Positions 1-9,843 of a stretch of 25,118 nt of DNA are shown here, piece after piece. The notes under the pieces were generated by a model. The model was not told the DNA's origin. It made no database searches and saw only the letters and a list, made by a program, of their open reading frames with translations. Made by a program: the position numbers and the translations under genes. The stretch covers positions 1-25,118 of the forward strand of contig JAISCU010000302.1 in assembly GCA_031265345.1 (NCBI GenBank). Reading direction: 5' to 3'. The DNA is from Bifidobacteriaceae bacterium (lineage in GTDB: Bacteria; Actinomycetota; Actinomycetes; Actinomycetales; WQXJ01). Numbering within the stretch: position 1 is the stretch's first letter; each line of letters opens with the position of its first letter.

Positions 1-1101
<1,101 letters not shown>

Positions 1102-1130
1102 AGGCATCCACATCCCCCGATGCTGGGAAA

Positions 1131-1226
1131 CAGGGTCCCGTCGGTGCTTTGTCCCGACGGGACCCTCTTTTTTGTTGGACGATGCCGCCGGGCCCGGTCC
1201 GGGGCGCCGCTGCGTCTTGAGAGCAG
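1131..1226. repeat. Direct repeat copy 1 flanking the Fic gene (intact clpC terminator copy)
   Basis: This 96-bp segment recurs as an imperfect direct copy at 2530-2623. The blocks TTTTGTTGGACGATGCCG and GCGCCGCTGCGTCTTGAGAG are identical in both copies. This copy keeps the full terminator stem and ends 4 bp before the stop codon of the Fic gene. Confidence 0.85.
1133..1173 (+). terminator. Rho-independent terminator of clpC
   Basis: A perfect 12-bp stem (GGGTCCCGTCGG at 1133-1144 with CCGACGGGACCC at 1154-1165) has a 9-nt loop and is followed by TC and six T residues. It sits just downstream of the clpC stop and reads rightward. It is also the left end of a repeat that recurs at 2530-2623. 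Confidence 0.93.
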
Positions 1227-1230
1227 GTTG

Positions 1231-2442
1231 TCAGCGGTGCGCTGCCCCCGCCGCTAAGCTGTCGAGGACCCGCAACGCCTGCGGCGCCTCCCACACCCGG
1301 TCCCGCTTGTCGCCCTTCGACTGAACCAGCACCCCGGCCTGTTCAAGCACGCCGATAGCGTTCAATGCGGTCGAGGGCGCCACCCTGAGCGTCTCCACCA
1401 CGAATGCCCCGTTCACCGCTGGCTGTGCGAACAGCGCGTCCGCCAACCGACTGGCCGTGCGGTTGCGGCGTATCGCTGGCACCGCCAGCCACCGGTCCCG
1501 GACCTCGCGGATGTCTGCCTGCATCACCCGACCGGCTGCGACAGCCTCGAGGGCGGACTCCGCCACGCGACGGATGATCGGTCCCACGTCGCCCTCCCGG
1601 TAAGCGCGGAGCCCTTCGAGGTACCCGTCGACATGGCTGAGCAGACCGGCCGACACAGGGATGGTCGCGTGCGCGGCCAGACCCCGGGCCCTCAGCACGG
1701 CCTGGATCAGGACGCGCCCAGTGCGTCCGTTGCCGTCCGCGAACGGGTGGACGGTCTCGAATTGGGCGTGTGTTAGCGCTGCCTGCACCAACACCGGCAG
1801 GTCCGCCCGCGCCGCGAACCGCGACAGATCGTCCATCAGGCCAGGCACCCGCTCCCACTTGGGCGGCACGAACACGGCCCCGACCGGCGACCATCCCGAC
1901 GTGCCGATCCAGACCTGCTCGCGACGCCAACGCCCAGCGAGTTCCGGGGCCGCGCGCCCCATCAATGCGGCGTGGGTCGCGAGCACGCCTTCGGGTGTGA
2001 CGCCATCGATGGCGAGCGCCGCCTCCATGGCGCGAACGTTCGCGGCGATCATTTCCGCGTTGCGCCTGGTTCCCGCGCCAAGAGTGGACAGCGCGATCTG
2101 ACGGGCGCTGGCCGTGAGGTTCTCGATCTGGGACGAGCACGCCGACTCGCTTCGAAGCAGCACCGCTGGCATAGGGGTCGGCGCCGCCGCCGCCTCCAAG
2201 TCAAAACGTGCTATCTCCACTGTCGCAATTTCGATGAGGGGCGCCAACGCTTCCGGCGACTGAACGCGAGCAGTCGCTATGCTGGCGGGCACACACGCCT
2301 CGTAAGGCCACTGCAACGCTTCGACGGCACGACGCGAGAGACTGGATTCGGCCGCGTGCAAGTCAGCGAAGCGCCAATCGAGGGTTTCCGATCCGGCCGA
2401 TGGCCATTCGGTGGCCCCTCCAACGCCCCCGGTCCTCCCCAT
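1231..2442 (-). CDS. Fic-domain protein with C-terminal winged helix (probable AMPylator/regulator)
   Basis: Fic proteins usually transfer AMP from ATP to a hydroxyl side chain of a target protein. From the ATG (403 aa), the protein shows an inhibitory-helix motif SSQIEN (about 103-108), fitting (S/T)xxxE(G/N) of class II autoinhibited Fic proteins, then the full catalytic motif HPFADGNGRTGR (about 232-243) with its catalytic histidine. A winged-helix-like region follows at about 329-385. An N-terminal Fic_N-like segment precedes the core. I chose the ATG at 2442 because GGGGGA lies 6 bases upstream; a TTG at 2469 in frame would add nine residues but has no ribosome site. The winged helix and the palindrome just upstream suggest self-regulation. 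The gene is bracketed by direct repeats, which hints at recent insertion. The target protein is unknown. Confidence 0.88.
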   Translation of the reverse strand: MGRTGGVGGATEWPSAGSETLDWRFADLHAAESSLSRRAVEALQWPYEACVPASIATARVQSPEALAPLIEIATVEIARFDLEAAAAPTPMPAVLLRSESACSSQIENLTASARQIALSTLGAGTRRNAEMIAANVRAMEAALAIDGVTPEGVLATHAALMGRAAPELAGRWRREQVWIGTSGWSPVGAVFVPPKWERVPGLMDDLSRFAARADLPVLVQAALTHAQFETVHPFADGNGRTGRVLIQAVLRARGLAAHATIPVSAGLLSHVDGYLEGLRAYREGDVGPIIRRVAESALEAVAAGRVMQADIREVRDRWLAVPAIRRNRTASRLADALFAQPAVNGAFVVETLRVAPSTALNAIGVLEQAGVLVQSKGDKRDRVWEAPQALRVLDSLAAGAAHR

Positions 2443-2478
2443 GTGGTCCCCCAGAATCGAAGTAGCCAACCCGTGTTG

Positions 2479-2503
2479 TTTCGGGTTTTCAGTTTACCCG
2501 AAA
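2479..2503 (-). promoter_or_regulatory. Palindrome upstream of the Fic gene, candidate operator
   Basis: TTTCGGGT (2479-2486) and ACCCGAAA (2496-2503) form a perfect 8-bp inverted repeat around a 9-nt AT-rich centre. It lies directly upstream of the Fic start, in the likely promoter region. Binding by the Fic protein's own winged helix is an inference. Confidence 0.5.
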
Positions 2504-2529
2504 TAACCAACGGGGTGGGATCGGCCTCG

Positions 2530-2623
2530 CAGGGGAGCTTGTCGGCGCTTTGCCCCGACGAGACCCTTTTGTTGGACGATGCCGCCGGGCCGGGTTCGGG
2601 GCGCCGCTGCGTCTTGAGAGCAG
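2530..2623. repeat. Direct repeat copy 2 flanking the Fic gene (decayed terminator copy)
   Basis: This is the second copy of the segment at 1131-1226. The outer terminator stem is degraded: only an 8-bp helix with one wobble pair (CTTGTCGG with CCGACGAG) and a run of four T residues remain. It ends 7 bp before the glpK stop codon, as copy 1 ends 4 bp before the Fic stop. Confidence 0.85.
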
Positions 2624-2630
2624 CCCAGGC

Positions 2631-4118
2631 TTAGAGCCAGTTGAGCGAGCGCTCGACCGCCTTCCGCCAGTCGGCGTAGAGGCGTTCGCGCTCCGGCGGT
2701 GCCATAGCCGGGGACCAGCGTCCGCCCTCGTGCCAGTTGGCCCGCAATTCATCCAGGGAACCCCAGTAGCCGGCGCCCAGACCAGCAGCGTAGGCCGCGC
2801 CCAGAGCGGTGGTCTCCGCGACCTCGGGCCGGACCACGTCCACGCCCAGGATGTCGGCCTGGAACTGCATCAGCAACGAGTTGCCGACCATCCCGCCATC
2901 GACCCGCAACTCTGCCAGCGCGGCTCCGTCCGTGGCTGCGGCGTCCAGCACGTCGCGGGTCTGGTAAGCAGTCGCCTCCAAAGCCGCGCGCGCCAGGTGT
3001 CCCTTATTGACATATCTGGTCAGCCCCGCGATCACGCCGCGGGCGTCGGTCCGCCAATAGGGCGCGAACAGCCCCGAGAACGCTGGCACCACATAGGCGC
3101 CGCCGTTGTCCGCGACCGTCAGCGCCAGCGTCTCGACCTCTGCGGCGCTGCCGATCAGCCCCAGGTTGTCCCGCAGCCATTGGACCAACGATCCGGTCAC
3201 GGCGATGGACCCCTCCAAGGCGTAGCGCGGCTGGTCGCCCGTCAATTGATAGGCGACAGTGGTCAGCAGCCCCGCTTGCGAGAAGACCGGTTCGAGACCG
3301 GTGTTCACCAGGAGGAAGCAGCCGGTGCCATAGGTATTCTTGGCGTCGCCGGGGTCGAAGGCGCACTGGCCGAAGGTCGCGGCCTGCTGGTCGCCCAGAA
3401 TCCCCAGGACCGGCACTCCGGCCAGCAAACCCTCGTCCGCGACCCTCCCGAACTCGCTCACCGACGGCCTGATCCGGGGTAATATCGCAGCCGGGATGCC
3501 ATAAGCACCGACCACGCCAAGGTCCCAGTCCAAAGTCCGCAGGTCCATCAAGTTGGTCCGCGACGCGTTGGTCACGTCGGTCAGATGGCTCCGCCCGCCC
3601 GTCAGGTTCCAGGTCAGCCAGGTGTCCGTGGTGCCGAACAGCAGTTCGCCGCGCTCGGCCCGGCCACGCGCGCCGGGCACATGGTCGAGTATCCAGGCGA
3701 TCTTGGTGCCGGAGAAGTACGGGTTCAGGGGCAGCCCGGTGACTGTCCGGAACCGTTCGATGCCGCCGTCCCGCGCGAGAGCATCGACGTAGTCCGAGGT
3801 GCGGGCGTCCTGCCAGACGATCGCGTTGTAGACGGGCTCCCCCGTCACTCGGTCCCACACCACTGTGGTCTCGCGCTGGTTGGTGATCCCGATCCCGGCT
3901 ATGTCCTTCGCCCCCAACTCGGCCTTGGCCAGCGCCAGGGCGATCACTTGGCGGGTGTTGGCCCAGATCTCGACCGGGTCGTGCTCCACCCAACCGGCCT
4001 CGGGGTAGATCTGGCGGTGCTCCAGCTGCCCGCTCGAGACAATCAGCCCGTCCCGATCGAAGATGATCGCCCTGGTAGAAGTGGTCCCTTGGTCGATCGC
4101 CAAGACGAAGTCGCTCAC
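2631..4118 (-). CDS. glpK: Glycerol kinase
   Basis: This enzyme phosphorylates glycerol with ATP to sn-glycerol 3-phosphate in the cytoplasm, trapping glycerol taken up by facilitated diffusion. The 495-aa length is standard for the FGGY family. Visible signatures are the N-terminal phosphate loop DQGTTSTR (residues 9-16), TNQRETT (79-85), YFSGTK (134-139), [13 protein letters not shown] (from 181) and GDQQAA (242-247) with the catalytic aspartate at about 243, followed by the C-terminal ATPase lobe with [16 protein letters not shown]. Translation starts at GTG 4118, which overlaps the glpD stop as GTGA, so the two genes are translationally coupled. The 3' end runs into the repeat at 2530-2623. 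Confidence 0.97.
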   Translation of the reverse strand: MSDFVLAIDQGTTSTRAIIFDRDGLIVSSGQLEHRQIYPEAGWVEHDPVEIWANTRQVIALALAKAELGAKDIAGIGITNQRETTVVWDRVTGEPVYNAIVWQDARTSDYVDALARDGGIERFRTVTGLPLNPYFSGTKIAWILDHVPGARGRAERGELLFGTTDTWLTWNLTGGRSHLTDVTNASRTNLMDLRTLDWDLGVVGAYGIPAAILPRIRPSVSEFGRVADEGLLAGVPVLGILGDQQAATFGQCAFDPGDAKNTYGTGCFLLVNTGLEPVFSQAGLLTTVAYQLTGDQPRYALEGSIAVTGSLVQWLRDNLGLIGSAAEVETLALTVADNGGAYVVPAFSGLFAPYWRTDARGVIAGLTRYVNKGHLARAALEATAYQTRDVLDAAATDGAALAELRVDGGMVGNSLLMQFQADILGVDVVRPEVAETTALGAAYAAGLGAGYWGSLDELRANWHEGGRWSPAMAPPERERLYADWRKAVERSLNWL

Positions 4119-5851
4119 GAGCCCAGGTCCTCCATCGGCGTCAAATCGGCGGCCTTCAAGCGCGCCGCCTCGGCCTTCGCATCGGTGGCCAGTTCGGACG
4201 CGGCCCGTTCAGCGGCCACCCGTGCCGCGTAGCCCGCCAGTTCCGTCTTGACTCGCGAGCGGTTCCACCCAAGATGAGGCGCGACCAACTTGGCGATGAC
4301 GGCGGAAGCCGCCAGACCGGCATCGGGCACCTCGTGGTTGAGACGGGTGCGGCTCATCATGACGTCGTCCAGGTGGATAACGCCCTCGTGGGTGGCTGCG
4401 TAGACGATCTCCGCCTGGAGATAGTGCTCGGCGCCTTCGACCGGCGCGCCCAGCGAGGTGTCCGCGTCGATCAGGTCCGTGATGTCGCTGACACGCGAGC
4501 CGTAGCGACCCAGCAAGTGGAGGGTGCGGTCGCGTGACCAGCGGTAACGGCGGGCCAACCGGGGCGCGTTGTTGCGCACGGCATCGTACCCCTCGGCCCC
4601 CAGCAACGGCAGGTCCTTGGTGATCGAGGGCCGGGCCGCTGCCAGGCTGGCCCCGAGCGCGAAATCGACCGCGTCGCGGGCCATGACCCGGTAGGTGGTG
4701 AGCTTGCCGCCCGCGATCATGACCAGGCCGGGCACGGGCGAGGCGACCGTGTGCTCGCGGGAGATCTTGGCGGAACTGGTGCCCTGCTTGGTGCCCGGCT
4801 GCAGCAAGGGCCGCAGACCGGCGTAGAACCCGATCACGTCGGTCCGGCTGAGTGGGCGGTTGAGCAGCTTGTTGGCGTGCTCCAGCAGGTAATCGACGTC
4901 GGTCGAGGTGGCCACCGGGTGCTCCAACTGGGCCTGGCGCCAGGGCGTGTCGGTGGTGCCGATCAGCCAGTAATGGTCCCAGGGGATGATGAACAGCACC
5001 GACTTCTCGGTCCGCGAAATGATCCCCATGGACCCGTTGATGCGGTCCTTCGGGACCACGATGTGCGCGCCTTTCGCGGCCAACACCTTGAGACCGCCGC
5101 CCTGGCCGGTCAGGGCCTCGGTCTGCTCCGTCCACACGCCCGTGGCGCCGACCACGTTCTTGGCCCTTACTTGGACCGTTTCGCCCGTGAGCAGGTCTTT
5201 GACCTGGGCTCCATTGACTCTACCGGATCGGTTCCGCGTGATCGCCACGACCTCCGCGCGCGAGGCGGCATGCGCCCTGTAAGCTGCGGCCGTCCGCACC
5301 AGCGTCAGGACCAGGCGCGCGTCATCGACCTCCGAATCGAAGTACCGCACCGCGCCGACGGCCGCGGACGGCTTCAGGTCGGGGAAGACCCGCCGCAATT
5401 CTTTGCTGAAGTAGTGCTTCTGGATGGGCAAGGCCCTCCGCCGTCCAGGGGTGTGCGCCAGCAGGTCGTACATGCCCACGCCGGTCGCGACATAGGGGCG
5501 CTCCCACAGGCGGTGGGTCAGCGGGTAGAGGAACGGCACCGGCTTGACCAGGTGCGGCGCAGTGGTCGAGAGAAGCCGGTCGCGTTCCGTCAGCGCCTCG
5601 TGGACCAGTTTGAAGTCCAGCATCAACAGGTAGCGCAGGCCGCCATGGGCCAGTTTGGAGGAGCGCGACGAGGTGCCCGCCGCCCAGTCCTGAGCCTCCA
5701 CTATGCCGGTGGTCAAACCCCTGGTGACAGCGTCGACGGCGATTCCCGCTCCGGTCACGCCGCCGCCGATCACCAGCACATCGAGCTCTCGGGCCGCCAT
5801 AGCCGCCAACGCGGATTTGCGCGCGGCCGGGGAAAGGGCTGAATGATCCAT
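4115..5851 (-). CDS. glpD: Aerobic glycerol-3-phosphate dehydrogenase (FAD-dependent)
   Basis: The enzyme oxidises sn-glycerol 3-phosphate to dihydroxyacetone phosphate and passes electrons to quinone at the membrane. The protein (578 aa from the chosen start) has the FAD-binding fold [10 protein letters not shown] (about 27-36), the family stretch [15 protein letters not shown] (about 61-75) and [16 protein letters not shown], then a C-terminal alpha-helical GlpD/DAO_C domain. I chose ATG 5851 because AAGGAG lies 10 bases upstream; the in-frame GTG at 5887 has no ribosome site. It is the first gene of a glpD-glpK operon. No dedicated glycerol facilitator gene is in the window. Confidence 0.95.
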   Translation of the reverse strand: MDHSALSPAARKSALAAMAARELDVLVIGGGVTGAGIAVDAVTRGLTTGIVEAQDWAAGTSSRSSKLAHGGLRYLLMLDFKLVHEALTERDRLLSTTAPHLVKPVPFLYPLTHRLWERPYVATGVGMYDLLAHTPGRRRALPIQKHYFSKELRRVFPDLKPSAAVGAVRYFDSEVDDARLVLTLVRTAAAYRAHAASRAEVVAITRNRSGRVNGAQVKDLLTGETVQVRAKNVVGATGVWTEQTEALTGQGGGLKVLAAKGAHIVVPKDRINGSMGIISRTEKSVLFIIPWDHYWLIGTTDTPWRQAQLEHPVATSTDVDYLLEHANKLLNRPLSRTDVIGFYAGLRPLLQPGTKQGTSSAKISREHTVASPVPGLVMIAGGKLTTYRVMARDAVDFALGASLAAARPSITKDLPLLGAEGYDAVRNNAPRLARRYRWSRDRTLHLLGRYGSRVSDITDLIDADTSLGAPVEGAEHYLQAEIVYAATHEGVIHLDDVMMSRTRLNHEVPDAGLAASAVIAKLVAPHLGWNRSRVKTELAGYAARVAAERAASELATDAKAEAARLKAADLTPMEDLGS

Positions 5852-5860
5852 TCTCTCTTG

Positions 5861-5867
5861 ACTCCTT
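5861..5867 (-). promoter_or_regulatory. Ribosome binding site of glpD
   Basis: AAGGAGT on the minus strand precedes ATG 5851 by about 9-10 bases and decides the start over the upstream GTG. Confidence 0.75.
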
Positions 5868-5912
5868 GTGTTCCGTTGGGCGACCACCGCTTCAATCGTG
5901 CCACTGATCAGG

Positions 5913-5932
5913 GGTCGGTTTCAGGACCGACC
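5913..5932. promoter_or_regulatory. Inverted repeat upstream of glpD, candidate operator
   Basis: GGTCGGT and ACCGACC form a perfect 7-bp inverted repeat with a 6-nt spacer, 62-81 bp upstream of the glpD ATG. It could be a regulator site for the glp operon or part of a dispersed repeat that follows it (5941-5968). Confidence 0.35.
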
Positions 5933-5940
5933 GCCGCGGA

Positions 5941-5968
5941 GCAGGATTCGGATTTGGACTGTGCCGCT
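5941..5968. repeat. Dispersed motif, copy at the glpD leader
   Basis: This 28-base stretch matches 10485-10512 at 23 of 28 positions (core GATTTG, then AC, then TGCCGCT). Its right part, ACxxTGCCGC, also resembles ACGATGCCGC in the two repeats flanking the Fic gene. Confidence 0.5.
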
Positions 5969-6010
5969 CGACCGGCCCCGGGCCCGGTCCGCCTGGGCGC
6001 GTCCGGGCCG

Positions 6011-6059
6011 GAAAACCTGCATGCCGTGGCAGTCGGCGCCGAGTGCCGCGCCTGGCAGG
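6011..6059 (+). repeat. 49-bp palindromic unit, copy 1 of element A
   Basis: This unit recurs at 6220-6268 with a single mismatch in 49 bases. Its halves are imperfectly complementary, meeting at CGGCGCCG, so it can fold into one hairpin. Confidence 0.9.
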
Positions 6060-6219
6060 CTTTCTGGCGGCGCCCCTGATCCGAGTGCCACGATCTGCAG
6101 GTTCTTGCGACCGCGACCCGGGATCATTCCGCGCGGAAACGCAGGTCAGAGAGGTGCGCCCAAAGAGGCACCGGCGAGAAGACCTGCAATCCGTGGCACT
6201 CGGTGAAACTCGCGGACTG

Positions 6220-6268
6220 GAAAACCTGCATGCCGTGGCAGTCGGCGCCGAGTGCCACGCCTGGCAGG
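6220..6268 (+). repeat. 49-bp palindromic unit, copy 2 of element A
   Basis: This is the second copy of the unit at 6011-6059, same orientation, 48 of 49 bases identical. The near identity suggests recent duplication or gene conversion inside the element. Confidence 0.9.
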
Positions 6269-6581
6269 TCTCCTGTCGGTGCCCCTGAACCGACTGCTGG
6301 GGCTCGCGGTTTCTTGGGTCGGCGACCGGCCTGCCGGTTGATCCGCGCCCGCCCGACGGGCTCCTCCCGCCGATCCCGACCCGCTTGGCCAGCGGCGTCT
6401 GCCCAACGTCGCACGCACGCCGGTCCTGCCTGCGCCCGTCATCCGTCGCGACAGCCCAGGCCCGCCCCCGCGATCCCTTGGAGGATGCCAGCGCTGTCGA
6501 TCCAGTCGTGGTCAAGGCAAACCTTGATCGGTCCGGCCGGCCGTCACTGGACGGGCTGCTCGAACACCCTTTCCGGGGTGC

Positions 6582-6612
6582 CAGGGCCGGGCGTCCAAGA
6601 CGCCCGGCCCTG
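6582..6612. terminator. Strong GC-rich hairpin, possible terminator of the leftward ABC operon
   Basis: CAGGGCCGGGCGTC (6582-6595) pairs perfectly over 14 bp with 6599-6612 around the loop CAA. There is no T-run on either strand, so it is at best a non-canonical terminator. It lies about 270 bp downstream of the permease stop. Confidence 0.45.
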
Positions 6613-6882
6613 TGGTACTTGGCCCTACGGCACCTAACTCGAAGCCGCAACGGGAAACGGACAGAGGGATGTGCTATCTGCAGAGCGTTGCGGCGAGCAT
6701 ACTCGGCGTTGGCACCGGTGGCGGACAGCGATTGGCGGGGACAGTCCGTGTCTTCTTTGGGGGATTCCAGGCGATGGACGAGCAGATATCCGGCCTCGGC
6801 GCCGTCGTTCCCGGAATCACCGGGCACTAGACTTCGAAGATCGCGGCTTAGGCTGCGGGTCGCACGCCCGACGCCGCGACAC

Positions 6883-9102
6883 TCATTTGGTGCCGGGGCG
6901 CCAGCTTTCGGCGCCGCGCCGAAGGGCGTAGGCCGCACCGACCGCAGCCCCCAGACCAGCGAGGGCAATAGCCCCGACCATGGTCCAGGCGAAACTGGCC
7001 GAGGGATCGAAATAGCTGCCTGCCGATAAGCCAGTATCTACGGTCAATCCTTGGGGCAGCAGGTAGTAGCACAGTGCCGCCACGGCACCCGTCGCCGCGA
7101 CGGGCAGGGCCACCTGCCAGATGCACAGGCCGAGGAGCCAACCCCTTCGGGAGTAGAACGCCGAGAGGGGCGCCACTGCGGCGCTGAGGGAACGTGACTC
7201 ACTCGACTGCAAGAGTCCCACGCTCAAAGCCAGTCCGGCCAGACCGATCACTCCGAACAGCATGGCCCAGCCCGCATGCGTCTTCTGCGTAGTGCCGGTG
7301 GCGAGCCAGGACTCCGCGACCGAACTGAAATCGAGGCCGCCCGGAACCAGAGGCGCGGCGATCTCCTTCAGATCCCACACCGGCAGGTCGGCGCCGGTCC
7401 TCGACGCCAGCAGCAGCCCGGTGGGGTCGGCGGGCATGCAACCCAGGACCTGGTCCGGGCATTGTTCGATCACCAGACGGTCAGCGTCGAGGTAATACCC
7501 AAGCAGGGTCGCGGCAGGTTCAGGCCACTGGGCCAACTCGGATCTGTCCATGGGGGCTCCGACCGTCACCCCCAGCCACTCCGCCGTCCCTGGTCGCACC
7601 GAGACGACCGCGATGCCTCCGTCGCTGAAGTCGTCCGCCACCCAAAACGTGGCGACCTCGCCGGGGACTCGTTCCAGGAACGTTCCGACTCCCTCGTCGC
7701 GGAGGGGTCCGCTCACTTCCAGCCCTTGGGTGCCCAAGCGTTCCTGAATGGCGGACGCCTCGTAATACTGCAGCGACAGCGTGCTGGCGAGAAGCTGCGC
7801 CTGGCCCGCCAGGATAACCGCTGCCCCGAGGCTGAAACACACACGGATGCCTCGTCCCCGACCGCGTTCCAGCATCCGGCCACCAACCAGCGCCGAGGGA
7901 ATTCCCCACTTACCGCCCCCGTGTCCGATCCGGCCGCCGAGTGCCCTGGTGATCACTGCGGCGAGCGATCCGACCGTCACCATGACCACCGCCGCGCCCA
8001 CATAGTAGGACAGGTTCCGGGCGAATCCGTCAGTCATGAGCCAGACCGTCACCCAAATGGTCGCAGTGACACTGAGGAGACAGATGATGGCAGCGGCCTG
8101 GATGACCCGCGCGCCGTTCTTGGAGGCCTTGGCCCGGTTGGGGACCATGTTGGACAACCCACCGCCGGTCAGGGCGACCGTGCCGACCACTATGACAACG
8201 GCCAGGACCACGGCCACGCCTATCCACGGCCACAGCCTCCGCGTCCAGACCGCTGGCCACTGCGCGTCCAGCCAGGGGAAGCTCACGTCCACCAGGCCGG
8301 CCACGGCCGCCGTCGCCAAGGCCGCCAAGGCGCCGGTCACGATTGGCATAGCCATCTCTGCCACCGTGACTGTGACGAGTCGCGGGCGGCTGGCCCCGAG
8401 ACAGGCCAATGTTCTGAGACGGTCGCGACGACGGTCGGCCCCGATCATCACGGCCGCGACCAGCGCCGCCAAACCAGCTAGGGCCACCATCCCAAGAGTC
8501 AGTGACAGCACGCTCGCCAGATCGGCGGCGTAGCCGCTTCCCACGCCGGTGAACGCGAACCGCTCACCATCCGCCACGCCGAACCCCGACGCAAAGACTG
8601 GGCTCAGTCCCGATATGTCTTGAGCAGGCCGGAAGTAAGCTCGCCGCTCGCGGGGCGCCTCCAACCCGTCAAGGCCGATCAGCCCGACCGCTTGGCCGTA
8701 CACGGCCTCCCACTGGTCCGGCAATTCCTCAGCCAGGGCAGGCGAGACCACCGCTTGGCCAGGGCCGGGCCAAGCCCGCACTCCCGGCGGCAATGGCGCG
8801 TCCGCGACCAGTGGCTGGATGACGTAGGCGGCCACCGGGTAGCCGTCCACCGATGGGTGCGAGACTGGCGCCCACATGAGCTCCGCCCGCTCCGGGGAGA
8901 CGGCCGGACTCGGATGCACCGCCAGACTGGTCTGGTCCCGCTGGCGTTCATAGGCGATGGCGCCGACCGTCAGCGCCAACCCGGCCGCGAGCAGCCAGGT
9001 GGCCACGGCCAGCGCGACACTCTGCTGGTGCCTCGTCTCGTCGCGGCGACGACTCGCGCGGGCCAACCGCCACGACCAACCCCGTCGATCCGGAACGGTC
9101 AC
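6883..9102 (-). CDS. ABC transporter permease, FtsX-type, 739 aa
   Basis: A two-halved membrane protein with about ten predicted membrane segments: one near 29-50, then a cluster at about 196-221, 250-272, 292-312, 335-356, 367-387 and 420-441, and three at the C-terminus (about 620-640, 665-690, 707-730). Large extracytoplasmic domains lie at about 51-195 and 442-615. The stretch GADRRRDRLRTLACLGASRP after the second segment is the typical cytoplasmic coupling region of FtsX/MacB-type permeases. The gene starts at GTG 9102, overlapping the ATPase stop as GTGA, so the two are translationally coupled. Such pairs export peptides or act in immunity or envelope stress rather than import. With the small secreted peptide upstream, peptide export or self-protection is my inference. 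The substrate is unknown. Confidence 0.85.
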   Translation of the reverse strand: MTVPDRRGWSWRLARASRRRDETRHQQSVALAVATWLLAAGLALTVGAIAYERQRDQTSLAVHPSPAVSPERAELMWAPVSHPSVDGYPVAAYVIQPLVADAPLPPGVRAWPGPGQAVVSPALAEELPDQWEAVYGQAVGLIGLDGLEAPRERRAYFRPAQDISGLSPVFASGFGVADGERFAFTGVGSGYAADLASVLSLTLGMVALAGLAALVAAVMIGADRRRDRLRTLACLGASRPRLVTVTVAEMAMPIVTGALAALATAAVAGLVDVSFPWLDAQWPAVWTRRLWPWIGVAVVLAVVIVVGTVALTGGGLSNMVPNRAKASKNGARVIQAAAIICLLSVTATIWVTVWLMTDGFARNLSYYVGAAVVMVTVGSLAAVITRALGGRIGHGGGKWGIPSALVGGRMLERGRGRGIRVCFSLGAAVILAGQAQLLASTLSLQYYEASAIQERLGTQGLEVSGPLRDEGVGTFLERVPGEVATFWVADDFSDGGIAVVSVRPGTAEWLGVTVGAPMDRSELAQWPEPAATLLGYYLDADRLVIEQCPDQVLGCMPADPTGLLLASRTGADLPVWDLKEIAAPLVPGGLDFSSVAESWLATGTTQKTHAGWAMLFGVIGLAGLALSVGLLQSSESRSLSAAVAPLSAFYSRRGWLLGLCIWQVALPVAATGAVAALCYYLLPQGLTVDTGLSAGSYFDPSASFAWTMVGAIALAGLGAAVGAAYALRRGAESWRPGTK

Positions 9103-9821
9103 CCCGACCGCCCTGCGCCCGCGTCCCGCGCTCCGTCGCCGTGATGGACCTGAGCCAGGCGCCCGTCGCGGAGCACGCGGACCTTGTCAGCGCGTTCCGC
9201 CACCGCCGGGTCATGCGTCACGACCAGCAGAGCGCGCGGCGACTCGCGCGGGATGGAGAACAGAGCGGCCGTCACCTCATCTCGACTCGTCGGGTCAAGC
9301 GATCCGGTGGGCTCGTCCGCCACGACCAGTTGAGGGTCGTTGACCAAAGCCCGCGCCACGGACACACGCTGCCGTTCCCCTCCGGACAGGCTGGTGACCG
9401 GACGGCTCGCTTTCGGCAGACCGAACCGCTCCAACAACGCCCTCGCCCGGTTCTCCGCCAATCCCGGCGCCATACCCGCTAGCAGACCGGCCACCTGGAT
9501 GTTCTCCAAGGCGGTCAATTCATCCAGTAGATGGCCGTCCTGGAACACGGCCCCGATCTTCTCGCGTCGCAGACGCGTCGCGGACCTTGACAAGCCGGCC
9601 CTCATCGGGGTGCCGCAAATCGACACTTCGCCCGCCATCGGCTTGGTGAAGCCGATGATCGCCGAAAGCAGAGTCGATTTGCCGCACCCCGACGCACCCG
9701 TCAAGGCCATCGATTCGCCCGGATACACCTCCAAAGACAGTCCATCGAGCACCGTTCGCGCCCCATAACGAACCGTCAGGCCATCCACGCGAACAGCCGG
9801 GGCAGCATCCAAGCGATGCAC
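9099..9821 (-). CDS. ABC transporter ATP-binding protein, MacB/LolD type
   Basis: A 240-aa nucleotide-binding subunit that powers the adjacent permease. Visible motifs are Walker A GASGCGKST (42-50), the Q-loop in AVFQDGHLL (Q94), the signature SLSGGERQR (144-152), Walker B LVVADE (165-170) with the D-loop SLDP, and the switch histidine at 203 in VVTHDP. The family of permease-coupled FtsX-type exporters uses ATPases of exactly this size. It starts at GTG 9821 with GGAAAG six bases upstream, 22 bases after the peptide gene, and its stop overlaps the permease start. All three genes look like one leftward transcript. Confidence 0.92.
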   Translation of the reverse strand: MHRLDAAPAVRVDGLTVRYGARTVLDGLSLEVYPGESMALTGASGCGKSTLLSAIIGFTKPMAGEVSICGTPMRAGLSRSATRLRREKIGAVFQDGHLLDELTALENIQVAGLLAGMAPGLAENRARALLERFGLPKASRPVTSLSGGERQRVSVARALVNDPQLVVADEPTGSLDPTSRDEVTAALFSIPRESPRALLVVTHDPAVAERADKVRVLRDGRLAQVHHGDGARDAGAGRSG

Positions 9822-9843
9822 TTGCGGCTTTCCGTCGACCCGA

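Larger units (their letters stand above)
6011..6268. repeat. Multi-hairpin repeat element A (word ACCTGCA)
   Basis: The element contains six copies of one short word in alternating orientation: ACCTGCA at 6015-6021, GCAGG at 6055-6059, TGCAGGT at 6096-6102, ACCTGCA at 6182-6188, ACCTGCA at 6224-6230 and GCAGGT at 6264-6269. Neighbouring copies pair to give a first hairpin (6015-6059), a long inverted repeat (6081-6105 with 6177-6203) and a third hairpin (6224-6269). Scaffold blocks between the words recur with the same spacing in element B at 11998-12261: CTTTCT (6060-6065), CGCAGGTCAG (6140-6149) and TCC-TGGCACTC--TGAAAC (6190-6209). No transposase, coding frame or CRISPR-like array is present. 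Function unknown. Confidence 0.85.
5852..6882. other. Long intergenic region (1,031 bp) without a convincing gene
   Basis: The region lies between the glpD start and the permease stop. It holds the glpD leader, an inverted repeat (5913-5932), a dispersed motif (5941-5968), repeat element A (6011-6268) and a 14-bp hairpin (6582-6612). Open frames exist on both strands but lack ribosome sites, overlap one another and run through the repeats. Bases 6620-6880 show nothing I can name. Confidence 0.6.

Noticed and set aside
3585..5842. Long plus-strand frames opposite glpK and glpD
   Set aside because: They are antisense shadows of strongly conserved genes in GC-rich DNA.
6011..6268. Possible CRISPR array in element A
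   Set aside because: The repeats are palindromic, alternate in orientation, are unevenly spaced and have a conserved scaffold between them rather than unique spacers; no cas gene is near.
6612..6830. 72-codon plus-strand frame with Gly/Val-rich product
   Set aside because: GTG start without ribosome site, no domain and no neighbours; I cannot support it as a gene.
5892..6968. Long minus-strand open frame of 358 codons across the glpD upstream region
   Set aside because: It runs through repeat element A, is Arg/Pro/Ser-rich with no motif, has no ribosome site and enters the permease gene; it is a GC-rich artefact.
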